From assembly GCA_015847255.1 (NCBI GenBank), contig JADLZK010002559.1, forward strand, positions 1 through 64,000: DNA of 64,000 nucleotides, given 5' to 3'. Made by a program: the position numbers and the translations under genes. The notes under the pieces are model-generated. The model saw nothing but the letters and a program-made list of their open reading frames with translations, had not been told where the DNA came from and did not search any database. Source of the stretch: Hyparrhenia diplandra. Its lineage: Eukaryota; Streptophyta; Magnoliopsida; Poales; Poaceae. Numbering within the stretch: the stretch's first letter is position 1; each line of letters begins with the position of its first letter. Of this stretch, positions 45,581-57,701 are shown piece by piece.

Positions 45581-46455
45581 ATGATTATTGTAATGGAACA
45601 AATGACCGATTTCAAGATTGAATTTGACATCGGCGACGCAAGACTACACCCGTGGTGGATAAGCTGTCCAACTCCATTGACGAAAACGCTGCTGCACCCC
45701 TTCTTGTTGCTCCAGATCCTCTTATGTCGATGCCTTGCGTGGAGATGGATCCTTCGATATGGGTTGACCCTATGTTGGAGAAGCTTGTCGCTTCACTTGC
45801 AACTGTGTGCCCACCTCCTGCACCAGTCGCCTCCTTGGAGATTGATGCGTCGGTCACGCTTGTTCCTTCCACAGTGGCAGCCCACTCAACTTCAATGGAG
45901 GAGGAGGAGGATGATGATGATGAGGAGCCTATCCGTGCTCCAATCCTCTAGAGACCTGCATCACCCCCTCCTACCAGTAGGAACCACGGGAGGAGAGTGG
46001 CCGATGCGCCCACCCGCTCTAGTGCATGGCAGATAGCTTGACCATCCACAGTTCCAGTCGCTGAGCGTGCCCAACACAAGTTTAGGCGTGAGCTCTCCTT
46101 CATCGACGGAAAGCCAACGGTACTGGCCCCGGATGAAGCGGTCACTTCCTACATTGATATGTAAGGGCTCGGCCTCCCAGAGCAGGCAGTCAAAGCCATC
46201 CAAACAGCGGCGTGTATGGAGGACCAGGACCTTTACAGGTTACTTGTAGCCGTTGCAGCTGAGCCGGGAGCTTAGGCACCTAGGTCGCTGTGTGTTGTCA
46301 TTAGTGCGTGAGTAATCAACTTTGTACCTAAACCCCCAAGTCAGCTTAGGCTGGGTTGGGGGCCGACACTTCTTCGCGCTACCATTGTTGTATGCTACTT
46401 CCTTCTTATTATAACCAAAGCCCGGCTTGCCGGATCTTTCGCAAAAAATTTAACA
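45581..46455 (+). pseudogene. Decayed retroelement ORF1-like coding remnant
   Basis: The frame opening at 45652 gives MVDKLSNSIDENAAAPLLV and a Pro/Val-rich middle. After EEEEDDDDEEPIRAPIL comes TAG at 45949. The homologous reading continues past it (RPASPPPTSRNHGRRVADAP, then VAERAQHKFRRELSFIDGK) with two more stops. Acidic stretch, Arg-rich linker and a short conserved C-terminal block are typical of hypothetical grass proteins tied to LINE ORF1s. The 3' end (AAAGCCCGGCTTGCCGGATC followed by TTTCGCAAAAAA, about 46421-46450) looks like a LINE tail. Function unassigned; clearly broken. Confidence 0.45.
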
Positions 46456-47770
46456 ATAAAAAAAGAAGATGTTTTAACCTAGAGAGGCCCACTAGCAAAC
46501 CCTTTGCGATTTTTTGTCGGATCCTAAGCCTCACATGTTCCTTCTTTTAACTTCTAGATTTGAAAAAAACATCTTCTTACTAAGTATTTGATACATTTCT
46601 TTTTGTATTAACATTAGTGAATATTGTAATGCATATTAGAGGGCATAAATGAACTAAATTTATAAGCTTTAAATTAGAGAGTTTTAGACATTTTTTAGTA
46701 CTACAACTTCAGTTTAGGCCATTTCTAATTGGAGGTCATTTGAAAATTCTAAAGTAAATGCATTCAAAGTCACTAATCCAGACATATAATTTTTTTGTCT
46801 TAAATTTTATTTATATCAAATAAAAAATATATTAACTATAATGTTAGATATCTGTTTAAGTAGAACAACTTTGGTTTAGGTCATTTTCCTTTTAAGATAT
46901 TTTTAAAAAATGAAAAAATGAATTTCCCAATTTAGAAATATATAATGGAATTTCAAGGAAATAAATAATTTCAATCCAAAAAGCAGTCAACTACAAAATT
47001 GCAAAGCTTCTTTAGATTTTTTTTACTCCATGTGAGCACATTTGAACAATTGAATTTCAAAATCTAAAAGGTTTATATAGATTTTTTGTGTACTAAATGA
47101 ATTGAAATAAAGTTATTAGCTACATAGATACCTTCAATTGCTACAACTTCTAAATAAAATTTGTCTTGCATGCAACTTTATTTGAAAAATTATGAATTTT
47201 AATATGTCTTACTTATTATAGTGTTGACTAGAATGCTAACATGCATCTAAAATGCTTTTTTTTTTTAGAGTTGGTCCGACTTACTAGACATTTCTAAAAA
47301 TCAATTTATGGAGATAGGCCAACGCAGAAACCATTTTTAGAGGCGGAATTCAAAATAGAGGTGTCTCTAAATTTGTTTATGTAATGATAGTGCTAATTAA
47401 AAGAAGAGCTTACAATCCACTCTTGATAACTGTGAATGTACAATGGATGACATTACAAGAACTAGTTTTGAGACCGACGAAGTTGACAACTTTCAATGAC
47501 CTCAAGTTGGCGGTGTCACTATCATTTTATGAATTAGACCGCCTCGGTGTTAAGTTTCATTCATTTGTTTTCCAAGATAATGAAACTCCCAATGTCAATG
47601 CAAAGTTTCATTCTAGAGTTTTATAGTATTTAATTTCATGACTCTTAGATAGTTGGTAATCGTGGTCGAAAGAGTTTCATCTAGATGACACTTACTTCTT
47701 TCTCTCTCCTATTAAATACACGGCCATGTCATCAAAATTGCCTATCCGGCAACCTATTTAATGCAAATGA
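46456..47770. other. AT-rich DNA with possible transposon ends
   Basis: 46560-47250 is very AT-rich and featureless. A CCATTTTTAGAGGCGGAATTC segment at 47331 resembles CACTA subterminal repeats. 47410-47770 contains several GTTTCAT/ATGAAAC motifs and a CATGTCATCAAAATTGCC block that I associate with a grass miniature element; ends not placed. Confidence 0.35.
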
Positions 47771-47778
47771 AACTCCGA

Positions 47779-48190
47779 TTTTTTTCATTGATATAAATAA
47801 AGTACAAAGGAAATTACAGGTGCACAAGGGGTGCAAAAGAAATTTTGGAGCTACCCAAGCTCAAACGAAAAAAATAAAATACATTAGGGGATATTCTCCC
47901 GGCCACACATTAAAGGGGCCTGCAAAGCTTGGTTTGGCCTAGATACAAATCAAGCCAATTTGCTCCATAAAATGTTTTCTCCAATTGGCATAATTGCAAG
48001 GTCTATTTTCAAAGATCAAGTCATTCCTCATGTTCCAGATAGACCAACAGGTAGTGATGATTACTTCTTTGAAGAATGATGCTTGAAAGTCTAACCTGGC
48101 TTGAATCAATCCCAAGGACAATCCAACAAGCCCGGATAAAAGGGCATTCAAAAAAAAATTGGTGCCAGATGGTTTCCTCTCCATTAGCAA
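47779..48190 (-). mobile_element. 5'-truncated LINE, 3' end only
   Basis: The minus strand encodes ALLSGLVGLSLGLIQARL followed by TTCWSIWNMRNDLIFENRP, the C-terminal segment of plant LINE ORF2 proteins. Stop near 47939, then a 3' UTR and an A7 tail (T run 47779-47785 on the plus strand). I could not find a target duplication, and the 5' limit is approximate. Confidence 0.65.
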
Positions 48191-48292
48191 TATACTAGAT
48201 TAATAAGTTGATTATAATTGTTTGAACCGAAGGGATGGGACAAACCATGCGTATGTGATGGGAGCGGGAATCAAGGCTCGACTTGAGGTCAT

Positions 48293-48333
48293 TGAACTTT
48301 GGATATTACTCCATAGTCCATATCCAAAGTTCA
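48293..48333. repeat. Perfect 14-bp inverted repeat (hairpin)
   Basis: TGAACTTTGGATAT at 48293-48306 and its exact reverse complement at 48320-48333, with a 13-base loop. No terminator-like T tract or gene association. Confidence 0.85.
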
Positions 48334-49846
48334 GGCCGGGCTAGTTTAACGTTCTTTGAGGTCTGGCGCCTAGCTCGGCCTCGGGCTTTGCTTGCAAATA
48401 TTTACAAGTCCACGCACCCAGACAAGTTTGGAAACTGGACAGGTTGATGTGTGAAAAGTTTCGAAAGGTGTGCTTGTTCACGATTGTCCTCCTTTTGCAC
48501 CTACACACGCGCATGGATCTTTCTCTCCGACATGTGAGACCATATCTTCCTTGCCAAAAGTCATACTGTCCCTTTCGTTGTTTGCTCGCTTTGCCCGGCG
48601 GTGTCTCTCGGGGGGTGAAACTCATCGAGCGTTGGGTTCGCGTGTTTCTCCATCACCTCCCTTTTGTCGTCGCTGCCTTTTTTCTTCACATCCTCCTGTA
48701 CTACGTGCTCGGTTGGCGCTTCGCGTTCTTCCAGACGGGCTGGCTGGCTGGCCTTTTGCCCTTTGGCGTGATTGTGTTTGTGTGTGTCTCGCTAGGGATC
48801 AATCGCTACGAGGACAGGACACGGAGATATCGATCATGGCATGGCATGGCATGGCCGTCACTTCGCTTTGGAGGACCATCCCTGCTCAGAAAGCACATGA
48901 CAGGCCCACGCATGATGGATGCGCTAAGTTGGGCCGTGTTGGGTTAGTGATGGGCCGTGTTGGGTTAGTGATGTGGGCTACATTCGCGCCCACTAGGCGT
49001 GTGGGCAAAATACAAAATCCGTTACAAGCCAATTGTGCTAAAGCGGATATGCAATGTAGTTTCGAGGAGGACATTGGGGATCGGGGAAATAGTCTTTTTT
49101 TTTCAGCCCTATCTAGATGCTTATAGACAGTAGCTGATTATCTCTTTTGGGTTCATACATGTATAGATAATAGACTAACTAATTATTAGTTGGACATTTA
49201 GGTAGTAACTATCCGGCTATCTAGAATAAATCGGATTATGAAGTATTAACCAATAAACTATTATCAGACAGTTAATCCAAACATACCCTTATTCTCCAAG
49301 TATAAGATGCAACGAAAACAAGCTACCAAATTTAATAAAAACGAGGGTAAAAGAATCTTAGAGATTCTTTCATAAAAAATAAAAGCTATGGTTCTTTCAT
49401 AAAACGAGGATTATGAAGTATTATCTCTATTTATGTTTTATCTCTTTGATAAAACTTAAAAGCTATGGTTTTCTTAATGCATTGTCAATATTGTGAAAGT
49501 GTCGTATTAAGTACTCCCTCCACCCCAAATTGTAAGTCATTCCAAGAATCTTAGAGAGCCAAAGCATCTCAAGTTTGACCAGGTGTTGCTGGGCACTATT
49601 CCCTAGCCTAGCGTGTGACACGTCATGATAGGACGGGCGTGTAGTCATCGCCAGAAGGCCTCTCTTCCCATGTGGCCTCTATCCAAACGACCTTAGCGTG
49701 CAACGAACACTCTGAGGTAGATGAATCTTGGCATAGACTTCGATGGTTAGTTCGGGCTCCATCAGAAGATGTGTGGATGGTTTAGTGCTATCGGTCACAA
49801 CATCAATAAGGGACTGTGCCCGGTGCTGCCACCAACCGAAGACTAA
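48334..49846. other. Intergenic DNA with small tandem repeats
   Basis: ATGGC repeats occur at about 48837-48853. A perfect 21-bp tandem duplication lies at 48931-48951 and 48952-48972 (unit starts GGGCCGTGTTGGG). A Stowaway-like left end (TACTCCCTCCACCCC) occurs at 49512 without a right end. Open frames of up to 218 codons at 48444-49126 have no recognisable domain. Confidence 0.45.
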
Positions 49847-50212
49847 GAGCAGCTCCGGTGTTGCAGCAAATCGAACCATGGAGAGAGAGAAAGTGCATAT
49901 GATTCGCTTTACACGTTGTAGGAACCGAACCGAGGGAAAAGATTCTTCGGTTCGAACGCCAAGTATGGTTCGACTCTTCGCCTGTACACATAGATAAAAT
50001 AATCACCTGCAGCGGGGTGCATGGGGTGGCATTGAGAGTCCACGGGAAAGGCCAGAGTATCTTTCCATTCTTTACTCTGTGGTGGTGGGCCACCTTGCTA
50101 CAGCAACCGAACTCCACACTACAACAATCGAACTCCACGCTAAATCGATTTTGCTTCTGTAGTGAAGGGACCCGCTAGTACGCTTCGGTTCGAACCAACA
50201 CTGGAGCTGCCC
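49847..50212. mobile_element. PIF/Harbinger-like miniature element
   Basis: Left GAGCAGCTCCGGTGTTG and right CAACACTGGAGCTGCCC. TAA flanks at 49844-49846 and 50213-50215. 366 bp. The interior holds several GGTTCGAAC/CGAACC motifs. Confidence 0.82.
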
Positions 50213-50215
50213 TAA

Positions 50216-51082
50216 GATGCTAGAAACCCACCAGAATCATGCTTCTTGTACTCTCATTGCCCTCCGGTATATAACATTGGGCTATAGGTGTCTATATAAA
50301 AACGACCAAGATCGAACCCGCCTAAATCGTTAGCATGTCGTATCACTCCTCTCGGCCTCTCTATTGTAAGAAGAACTCGATTGAGCATTTTAATTAACCC
50401 GAATAATATCACTGCTAGATGTAGGGGTTAGACACGCCCGAACCCAGATAAATTTCTTGTGTCATGTGTGCTTAAGCCACCAAAATCAGTGTGTTAATAG
50501 CTTGTGGGCCCACGAGCCATGTCATACAAGGTCCTACTACACTCGTGCCCTTTATAATTTTATATGCAGTGCTTAGTAATTGATCTTTTGTTCGCCTCAA
50601 AAAAAAGTAATTGATCTTTTGTAAGGATTTTATTTATCTAGAAATGGTTAAGGATTCTATTTGTATATGTTGCGCGGAACCTAAGCAAGGCTAGCGGGAA
50701 TTTCTCAAGGATTTAGATGCTATCTGATCTTAAAGCATGGTGGTCCGTGTTTGTCTTTGCTTGTCATCCTAATCTTACATCGTGTGCTCAACATTGCTAG
50801 AGAGAAGAGCCATTGACGCATAAAATGCTTGTTTCATGTATGTATTCGCGTCGGCAAGCAGGACACGCAGAATCGCCGATGCTTGGGCAAAATCAGCTCC
50901 GTCTTCCAGTCCAAGGTTTTGTCATTGTTTTTTTTTTTAGAAGGGGCGGCAAAAGTTTTCGCGCGATTTTATTAGGGAAAAAAAAAAAAAAGCCGCAAGT
51001 GCCAGTTTTTTGAAGGTTTTGTCATTGTCTCTCGTCTACTTTGCTTGTTTGTTTTCATCACGCTTAGCTGATTCATCACAAG
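50216..51082. other. Intergenic DNA
   Basis: Homopolymer runs near 50931 (T) and 50979 (A). No gene recognised. Confidence 0.3.
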
Positions 51083-52385
51083 CTGGCGACGTACGAGCTA
51101 CGAATCCATGCCTAGCACGTTCCACGTCCTGGCCGCGCTCTATTCGTGCTCTGCATCCTGGCGCGCCTGTCCGGCCGGCGACGCGGCCACTCGACGGCGA
51201 CACGCATCTTCTTCCACGCCTCCTTCGCGCTCTTCCTGCCCCTCATGTCCCTACATGCATGTACTCCAGGCCCGCACCAAGCGCGCCGACCTCATCCTCC
51301 TCTGGATGCTCCTCGTCGAGCTCCTCCGGAACAAGGTGTACGCCATGGTGGCCTCCCGAGGCGTCGGGCGTCGGGCGCTACTCCTTCTTCGACGCCGTCG
51401 AGGAGGCTGCGCGCATGGTGTGGATCGGCTACCTCCTCTACTCAAACGAGCGCGCAGCCGTCCTCAACTCCTTCTTCGTCATCCTCTAGATCTTCAGCGT
51501 CGCCAAGCTCTACAAGCGGGCCACCTGCATCGAGCTCGCCAAGCGCTCCTTCGTCCTCGCCAAGAACGCCAGCCTCATCTCCGGCTACATGGCGCACCTC
51601 GTCCGTGCCAGACAGCAGCATCTCGTTGTTGATCTCATGGCTCCTCCTCTTGGTCAACAACAAGAAGAGGATATTCCCGTCCTGCGTACATGGGAGAGAG
51701 CCAGCTGGAACGCGAGGAGGCGCCCTGCGGTTTCCGGCTCCCGGAGGTGGACATCCTCGCCCGCCAGCGTGACAGCAGACACGACGGCGTGCTTGTGGAG
51801 GGCGCCGACGCGGTGACCGCGACCACCGACCACGAAGCTGGTCCGCGTGTGCGATGTCTGGCAGATCGCCGAGAGTGACCCAGTGTAAGTGTTCCGGTGC
51901 CACGAGCGGCGCAAGCACAAGCTGCCTCGAGTGTGGGCGAGCAGGACAATTCAGCAATGGCAGGGACGCGTTGCGGCGCAGCAGCAATGGCGGCACTTTG
52001 GGATTCGAACACCTCGAGTGGGCGTGCGACGAGGCCATGGGCGCCGCCACGGTGATCCTGGTGTGGTGTGGCACCTGGCGACGGCGCTGCTGTAGGCGAG
52101 GATGGACGACACGGAGGCGCACCCACTGCCGCCCGCAGGCGAGGCGGCCGTGACGCTGTCGAGGTACTGCGCGTACCTGGTGGCCTACGAGGCGGACCTC
52201 CTGCCGGACGACGACGGAGAAGGCGTACAGGGACATGAGGGCGGAGATCGACGGCTTCTTCCGGAGTTGCCTCACCACTACCAATCGCCGGGACCGGCTG
52301 ATGGCAGCGGGGTTCGACGGCGATGCAGAAGGGCGTGATGCAGCGCGGGGTTGGACTACCCTACCCACTACCGTGCACGTTAACC
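51083..52385 (+). pseudogene. DUF4220/DUF594-family membrane protein, pseudogene
   Basis: Grass-expanded family of unknown function: an N-terminal multi-pass region (DUF4220) and a C-terminal DUF594. Fragments lie in order across shifting frames: ADLILLWMLLVELLRNKVYA (about 51277), GRYSFFDAVEEAARMVWIGY (about 51370), TAG at 51487, then FSVAKLYKRATCIELAKRSF in the same frame. Next are the GESQLEREEAPCGFRLPEVD and VRVCDVWQIAESDPV segments, the latter ending in TAA. The DUF594 region shows HLEWACDEAMGAATVILVW and LSRYCAYLVAYEADLLPDDD. Homology stops after the LMAAGF segment, so the DUF594 C-terminus is missing. At least two stops and several frame changes. It is a paralogue, inverted, of the locus at 62563-64000. 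Confidence 0.8.
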
Positions 52386-52454
52386 TCGCTCCAAGCTGTA
52401 CGTACGGTGCCGCAAGACTTTGCCTAAGATAAATATTCATCTCTACATTTAATC

Positions 52455-53431
52455 CACAGTTAAATCTGTTTATGAAATGTTGACTATCTCTAATTCTGGT
52501 GTTTATCTTAAGATAATCTGGAAAAGTAAATGTCCTGAGAAGATTAAAATTTTCCTCTGGCAAATTTCTCTTGATGCAGTTTTAACTAAACAAAACCTGA
52601 AAAAAGAAATTGGGAAGGAGATGAAAGTTGTGTTTTTGTAATGAGTTGGAAACTGTTGAGCATTTATTTTTCCAATGTTCTTTAGCTAGAGTAATTTGGT
52701 CTATTGTTGCAATTAGTATTGGTGCTGATTGTATTCCTAATAATCTGGAACAGTGTTGGGTTTGGTGTGATAAATGGATCCCCAGCTCTAGAAATTTTCA
52801 TGCAATGGGAGTAGGTGCAATCTGTTAGGCAATTTGGAAATGCAGAAACAATATTGTTTTTAATGGCAAATTGATCAAAAGCCTCATAGAGGTGATTTGT
52901 CAGGCTCATGCTTACATGATATATTGGGCGAGCTTATACAGTGAGGAGGACAAGATGTGGTGGGAAAATAGTGCTAACATTATGCTAAACATTGCTAAAG
53001 GCATCCTGGCGACTCAAATCAACCGCCAGATCGACTACCTCCTACCCAGGACGACGACTCTTAGGATCAGGTGATGGAAGAAGCTGAAGAGTGATGACGA
53101 GATGTTCGATGAAAACCCCCGTCGGTTGCTTGTTGTGCTGCAGGCCCTGAAGAAAGAAGTCTGCGTTCTTTTGATTAGTTGTTTAAAATCCTGGTGATGG
53201 GCTGGTTAGTTTTATGTCTTGGTGAATGTATTGCTCTCTCGGAATTGTGGTCCTTTGGTTAAACAATGGTAGGTTTTTAAGTTGTTTCCCTCCACACTCT
53301 CTGTTACTGTGGCTGGGCAGGTTTTTTCGACAATGGCGTGTTGCCATTTCTCGAACTTGCTTCCTGCAATATCCCCGAATCTGATGTATTTCCGTTGCTT
53401 CATAATGGAAATGGGTATCTCGTTTGGAAAA
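52455..53431 (+). mobile_element. 5'-truncated LINE with 16-bp target duplication
   Basis: ATCTCTACATTTAATC occurs at 52439-52454 and 53432-53447, bracketing 977 bp that ends GGAAAA. The body encodes the ORF2 C-terminus: IIWKSKCPEKIKIFLWQISL, then a zinc-binding reverse-transcriptase segment CNELETVEHLFFQCSLARVI. The later part, AIWKCRNNIVFNGKL, leads to a stop at about 53072, followed by a 3' UTR. One frameshift (near 52635) and a TAG (near 52828) interrupt the frame. It landed just after the truncated DUF4220/DUF594 pseudogene. Confidence 0.9.
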
Positions 53432-53447
53432 ATCTCTACATTTAATC

Positions 53448-53860
53448 ACACTAATAACTATATATCATGTTCCTTGATAAAATATTAGAATTCTTCAATT
53501 TCCAATCAAGCACTTGAGGTCATGCCGAAATACCTATTATCTGAGAGCTTCTAGGGTGAAAGCTGACCTTAATATGGGTCATGTAGTAACATTAAGGAAT
53601 TTTTTATTTTGTTATTAATTATAGTTCACAATTTTATTATCTCATACGTCATATAAAAAAATTCTTTCCATTTAAAAATATCGTACTCCCTCCATTTCAA
53701 ATAATATATATTATATTATTTTTTTCTTTGCGTACTGCACTAGCGGATGCCCGTCGGTTGCTAAATGTCCGGATGCGCATGCACATGGAGCAACGACGAG
53801 CGAGTGTATGGACGACCTCCCACCCCTTGATTCAGATCTGATGTCCCATATTATTCTTGG
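53448..53860. other. AT-rich DNA
   Basis: A Stowaway-like left end (GTACTCCCTCCATTTCAAAT) lies at 53684 without a right partner. Otherwise featureless. Confidence 0.35.
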
Positions 53861-54215
53861 CGACATGGCCGGGGAGACTCGAGGCCGGGGACTCTCTTGA
53901 CGATAGATATCTCTTTATAGGGTTTCTCTTATATATTGAGTAAAAACTAAGGTTTTAAATCTTAGGCAACAACTGGCTATAGTTGTCTAAGGCTGATTAA
54001 GCCCTGCATGTATTTATGTAGAACTTACAGGATATAGCGGGCCACTATAGCCTCATTTAGCCTCCACTACAGCTGTTTTAGAGGTCATCCACTAAATATA
54101 CATTTAGCCGGAGATTTAAACCTTGGATAAAACTTGCATAGTTCACTTCAAATTGGCCCCAACCCAATTTAAGTGTCAACAAATCTCGATCTTGAAAAGT
54201 TACAATTACACCTCA
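53860..54215. repeat. Repeat copy 1, shared with 62265-62520
   Basis: Shares CCTCATTTAGCCTCCACTA, GGTCATCCACT, ATTTAAACCT, TTAAGTRTCAACAA and AAAAGTTACAATTACAC in the same order and orientation as 62265-62520. Non-coding; family unknown. Both copies lie beside a DUF4220/DUF594 pseudogene. Confidence 0.8.
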
Positions 54216-54349
54216 AAATCTATACCTATTAATAAAACGAAAAAAATATGCCAATTTTTTCACCCTTTTTTCTTTTGCCTCTCACTCTCCGTATCGCCTC
54301 TGCTCCTGCTGTGTAATTTTTTTTGGTCTAGCCTCTATCCTTAGCAGAG

Positions 54350-54800
54350 TTCGAGACAGGTACAGGGGGAACTAGCTATGGGCGGAAAGAGCCATATACC
54401 CTCATTGCCACACATGGGCCACACCGGAGGAGGTGGCCCAGCTCACAAGATGAAGCAGCACGGATAGCCCAACTAGTTGGCGTGGCACGTGGATATAGAA
54501 GACTAACTTGGCGATCAAGGAAGACCTAGTCGGTTAGGCTAGAAATCGTATCCTCTATGGATATGGCAGTTGTAATCGATTGGGATTAGATTCTCGTAAC
54601 CTTGCCCCCATACTATATAAGGCGGGCAAGGACCACGCCCCCCTCAATTGATTTAATCAATATATCAATACATACCACCGAGATAAGACCTAGGGTATTA
54701 CGCGACCTTTACGTCACCATCTAATTCGTTGTCTCACACACCTCCACCGATTCATTACTACCATGGGTACCCCCTCGGTAGACTGTCGACCATATTTTGT
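54350..54800 (+). mobile_element. LTR remnant, probably Gypsy-type
   Basis: A TATATAA at 54614-54620 (CCATACTATATAAGGCGGG) is followed by a leader with CACCGAGATAAGACCTAGGG and TATTACG. A late CCCCTCGGTAGACTGTCGAC segment precedes TTTTGTCGACA. This order matches the R-U5 style of grass Gypsy LTRs. Ends and duplication not placed. Confidence 0.45.
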
Positions 54801-55125
54801 CGACAACCATATTTTAGCATATCAAGATTGACCAATTATAGATAAAAACTATAACTATTTATGATATCAAACAAATAGTTCGGTAGACAACCATATTTTA
54901 TAAAGTTTAATGCATGGGTCAAAAGCCTAGTTGGACCAATTATTCGGGGTCCCCTAATCGGGCCCACCAAGTACTGAGCGCGACCGTCGTTTGCATCGTC
55001 GAAGTCGCCACACGTGTTCTACCCTATCACGCCACTGTCTCTCCACTTCCTCCTTTATCTCTCCGGTTCCTCCCTGTCAATGCTTCAAATCCTAGCCATT
55101 TTGCTACCACAAATCGGAGCGCAAC
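54801..55125. other. Unassigned DNA
   Basis: An ACCATATTTTA repeat occurs near 54806 and 54890. No gene recognised. Confidence 0.3.
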
Positions 55126-55133
55126 TTCCTGAT

Positions 55134-56107
55134 CAGCGGCGAATCTAGGATAAATCATAGTCGGGGTCAAAGGCTTCACAAACTTCCGTTGGGCAGCCCT
55201 CGACTTTGATTTATTGCTGCTCCTCATAAAACGCCTTGTGAAATGGGTCTCTAAGGCACTCATAATGTATAAACTATTGTAGTTTCTATGTGCATTATTT
55301 ACCTTACCAACTAAACATTTTATTGATGTGGCAAACAATTTGATGAGGAGAGATGAAAAAACTAGCTCAACGTGCATTGGAAAAACTAGCTAGTGTGGAG
55401 AAGAGAAGAGAAGAGAGGAAAGAGATCGAGAGTCTGGCTCCAAATTAAACACCATTTTGAGCACAAATGCATAGGTAATAGTAGGTCCCAATAGAGATTA
55501 TCTGAGAGGAGGAAAGAAAATGAAACCATATAATAATAAAGGAAAATGCTTGGAGACAAGTAGAATACGAACTATTGTATCGCTTAGCTCTTATGAGTAC
55601 TTGGCTCTATTATTAGTCTTTCTCTAATAGTAACTTGCAATGAATATGAGGAGCCAGAGTTGGTTTTATATAGAGAAGTCAGAGTCAATAAAATGACTTT
55701 TTATCACAAACATAATTTAATTTATTACAAAGATGCCACTAGAGCTTCTTTGCTAAAAAAGATCATCTCATCTCAAACAGATAAATTTTCCCGTCTCCCG
55801 ACTGAGCGAGCCACCAGGGGCATTCGCGGACCCAAGCTAGGCACACGGACGCGAGAAGCCAAGAAGCGCGGACAAGGACAACCGCTGCGACCAGAGTTGA
55901 AGGGGATCAAATTGGACTCTTATTGGGCCTGCCGCATGCACTTTTGACTTGATCATTAACTTGTCGTTAGATGGGCTATCAGGTTGCCGGGGTCTTAAAA
56001 TATTTTTGACGGGGGTCATAAATGGTGAAAAATCATAGGGTATGTGAGGTTATTGCAAGGTTGATGGGGTCGACCGACCCGACGCTACAACGCTAGATTC
56101 GCCACCG
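55134..56107. mobile_element. Non-autonomous hAT element with 8-bp duplication
   Basis: Left CAGCGGCGAATCTAG and right CTAGATTCGCCACCG are inverted with two mismatches. TTCCTGAT occurs immediately outside on both sides (55126-55133 and 56108-56115), the 8-bp length typical of hAT. 974 bp. Open frames inside carry no transposase domain that I recognise. Confidence 0.85.
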
Positions 56108-56115
56108 TTCCTGAT

Positions 56116-56623
56116 ACGCAATGCTAACGTTTGGTTTCCAACTTTGTTCTCAATTGTTTATAGCCTAAGTAGCAAGTGGTACACTGTTTTTTAAATAATC
56201 GTATGGGTGTTTTGGTTGCCTTCATAGCAAGTAGCAGGCAGGTCGAGAGATCATGTGCTTAATTGAAACCACCTTGCATATGTGATATGTTCAGAATCAC
56301 GTCAACTGTCTTTTAAGTAGGTTCTTATTTTGTACCAACATTATAGTTTTACCAAGTTTGTTGTACAATTATGAGTTCTTTAGGCGCTTGTGCATCAATA
56401 TCACTAGCTCCGTCATTGCCTATAAACAAATTATTATACAACAATTTGATGCTCCCATATCTGTATATGTAAAGCTGCTAAGAGCAGCAAGATGACCCGT
56501 GGCTGAGGCGTGTGGCTGTGAGCCTGAACGTGCCCAGCGCACGGCCACCACCAGGTGCACCGGCCCTTAGTTAGTCAGTTTGCTCCTATTATCTTGGATT
56601 ATATTGATTTTGTTAGGATTGGG
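56116..56623. other. Unassigned DNA
   Basis: No gene recognised. Confidence 0.3.
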
Positions 56624-56631
56624 GCTACAAG

Positions 56632-56810
56632 CAGGGGCGGAGGTACGGCCCGTGCTGCCCGGGCTGCAGCACGGGGTGAGTCCCATTTATCTTAAGCAAG
56701 ATTCTATAATATTTGAGCTTGTTGTGTCAAAATTTGGTGCAATTACAACCAGTCTAACATCTCAACACTGATTCAGCCCTGGGTGAAGAGCATTTCTGGC
56801 TCCGCCCCTG
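56632..56810. mobile_element. hAT miniature element with perfect 8-bp duplication
   Basis: Left CAGGGGCGGAGG and right GGCTCCGCCCCTG are inverted. GCTACAAG flanks both ends exactly (56624-56631 and 56811-56818). 179 bp, non-coding. Confidence 0.95.
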
Positions 56811-56818
56811 GCTACAAG

Positions 56819-57701
56819 GCCCAAATGTTTAGTTAATAAGAATAAGAATTAAGCAAGGCATGGCTCTGCCAGCTTGCCACCGGGCATTCAAGCCCCAGCT
56901 TTCCACGGCCTTCTCCTACAACCTGAGTCAAAACTCGAGTTCTAACAACTGGGGAACAATTTATGTGGTCTGGTTTCCCTTATTTTCCAACAATGTTATA
57001 TTGGTGCATTTTAAGCAAATAAGTTTTTTTATTTGAAGGTTGATTTGAATTGATGTGCTATTGTCATGGCATTGAATATCCATGCGCTGAAGCTCTCTCT
57101 ACCGCTACGCATTGTTGGGAGGGTACTTATCGCCACTCAAAGTAAAGTACTTTTATCTTTTCTTTATTTGCTATTCTATCTGATAGAATTGCTGCTACTA
57201 TTTAGGTGGGGTAGGAAGTAGGAGTGGGAGGTCGGTGACCGGGTGATACGGCATGGACGCCATGGAGAGCGCAGAGGAGATTGAGAAGTAGCCTAGACTG
57301 GGAATTGAATGGTGAGGGTAGCGAGGCAATGGCACGCTGGGGAATCGTCGGCGGCAGCGGCTGAATGACGCACAGCCACTGTCGAAGAGGAACCGCACCC
57401 GCTGGGAGGTTTATTCTTCTTCAGTGATAACTAATTACACTCTAAGTGCATTCTTTATAGTCTAGGTGCTTTTTTCCTAACAAACAATGCTCCAGATCCT
57501 AAAAACCTCCCTAATTAGTGCCAGAGCCACTAGTGTGGCGAGCCATGGAGGCCGCCACACCTAAACCATTTGAAAAAAATCGATTATATGGAGTATACAC
57601 TGGACACTAGTATATATATACACATATACGTGACGTAAGTTTGCTTTGGCAAATGACATGAACATGAGTCCCACGACCAGGAAGCTGAGGGTATTAACAC
57701 T
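56819..57701. other. Unassigned DNA
   Basis: No gene. 57205-57260 (GTAGGAAGTAGGAGTGGGAGG and following) resembles 59031-59065. Confidence 0.3.

Noticed and set aside
47779..48190. Target duplication for the minus-strand LINE fragment
   Set aside because: No matching 8-18 bp pair was found at the two ends.
48444..49126. Open frames of 167 and 218 codons
   Set aside because: Two overlapping frames with no recognisable domain and tandem repeats inside; no promoter or splice logic.
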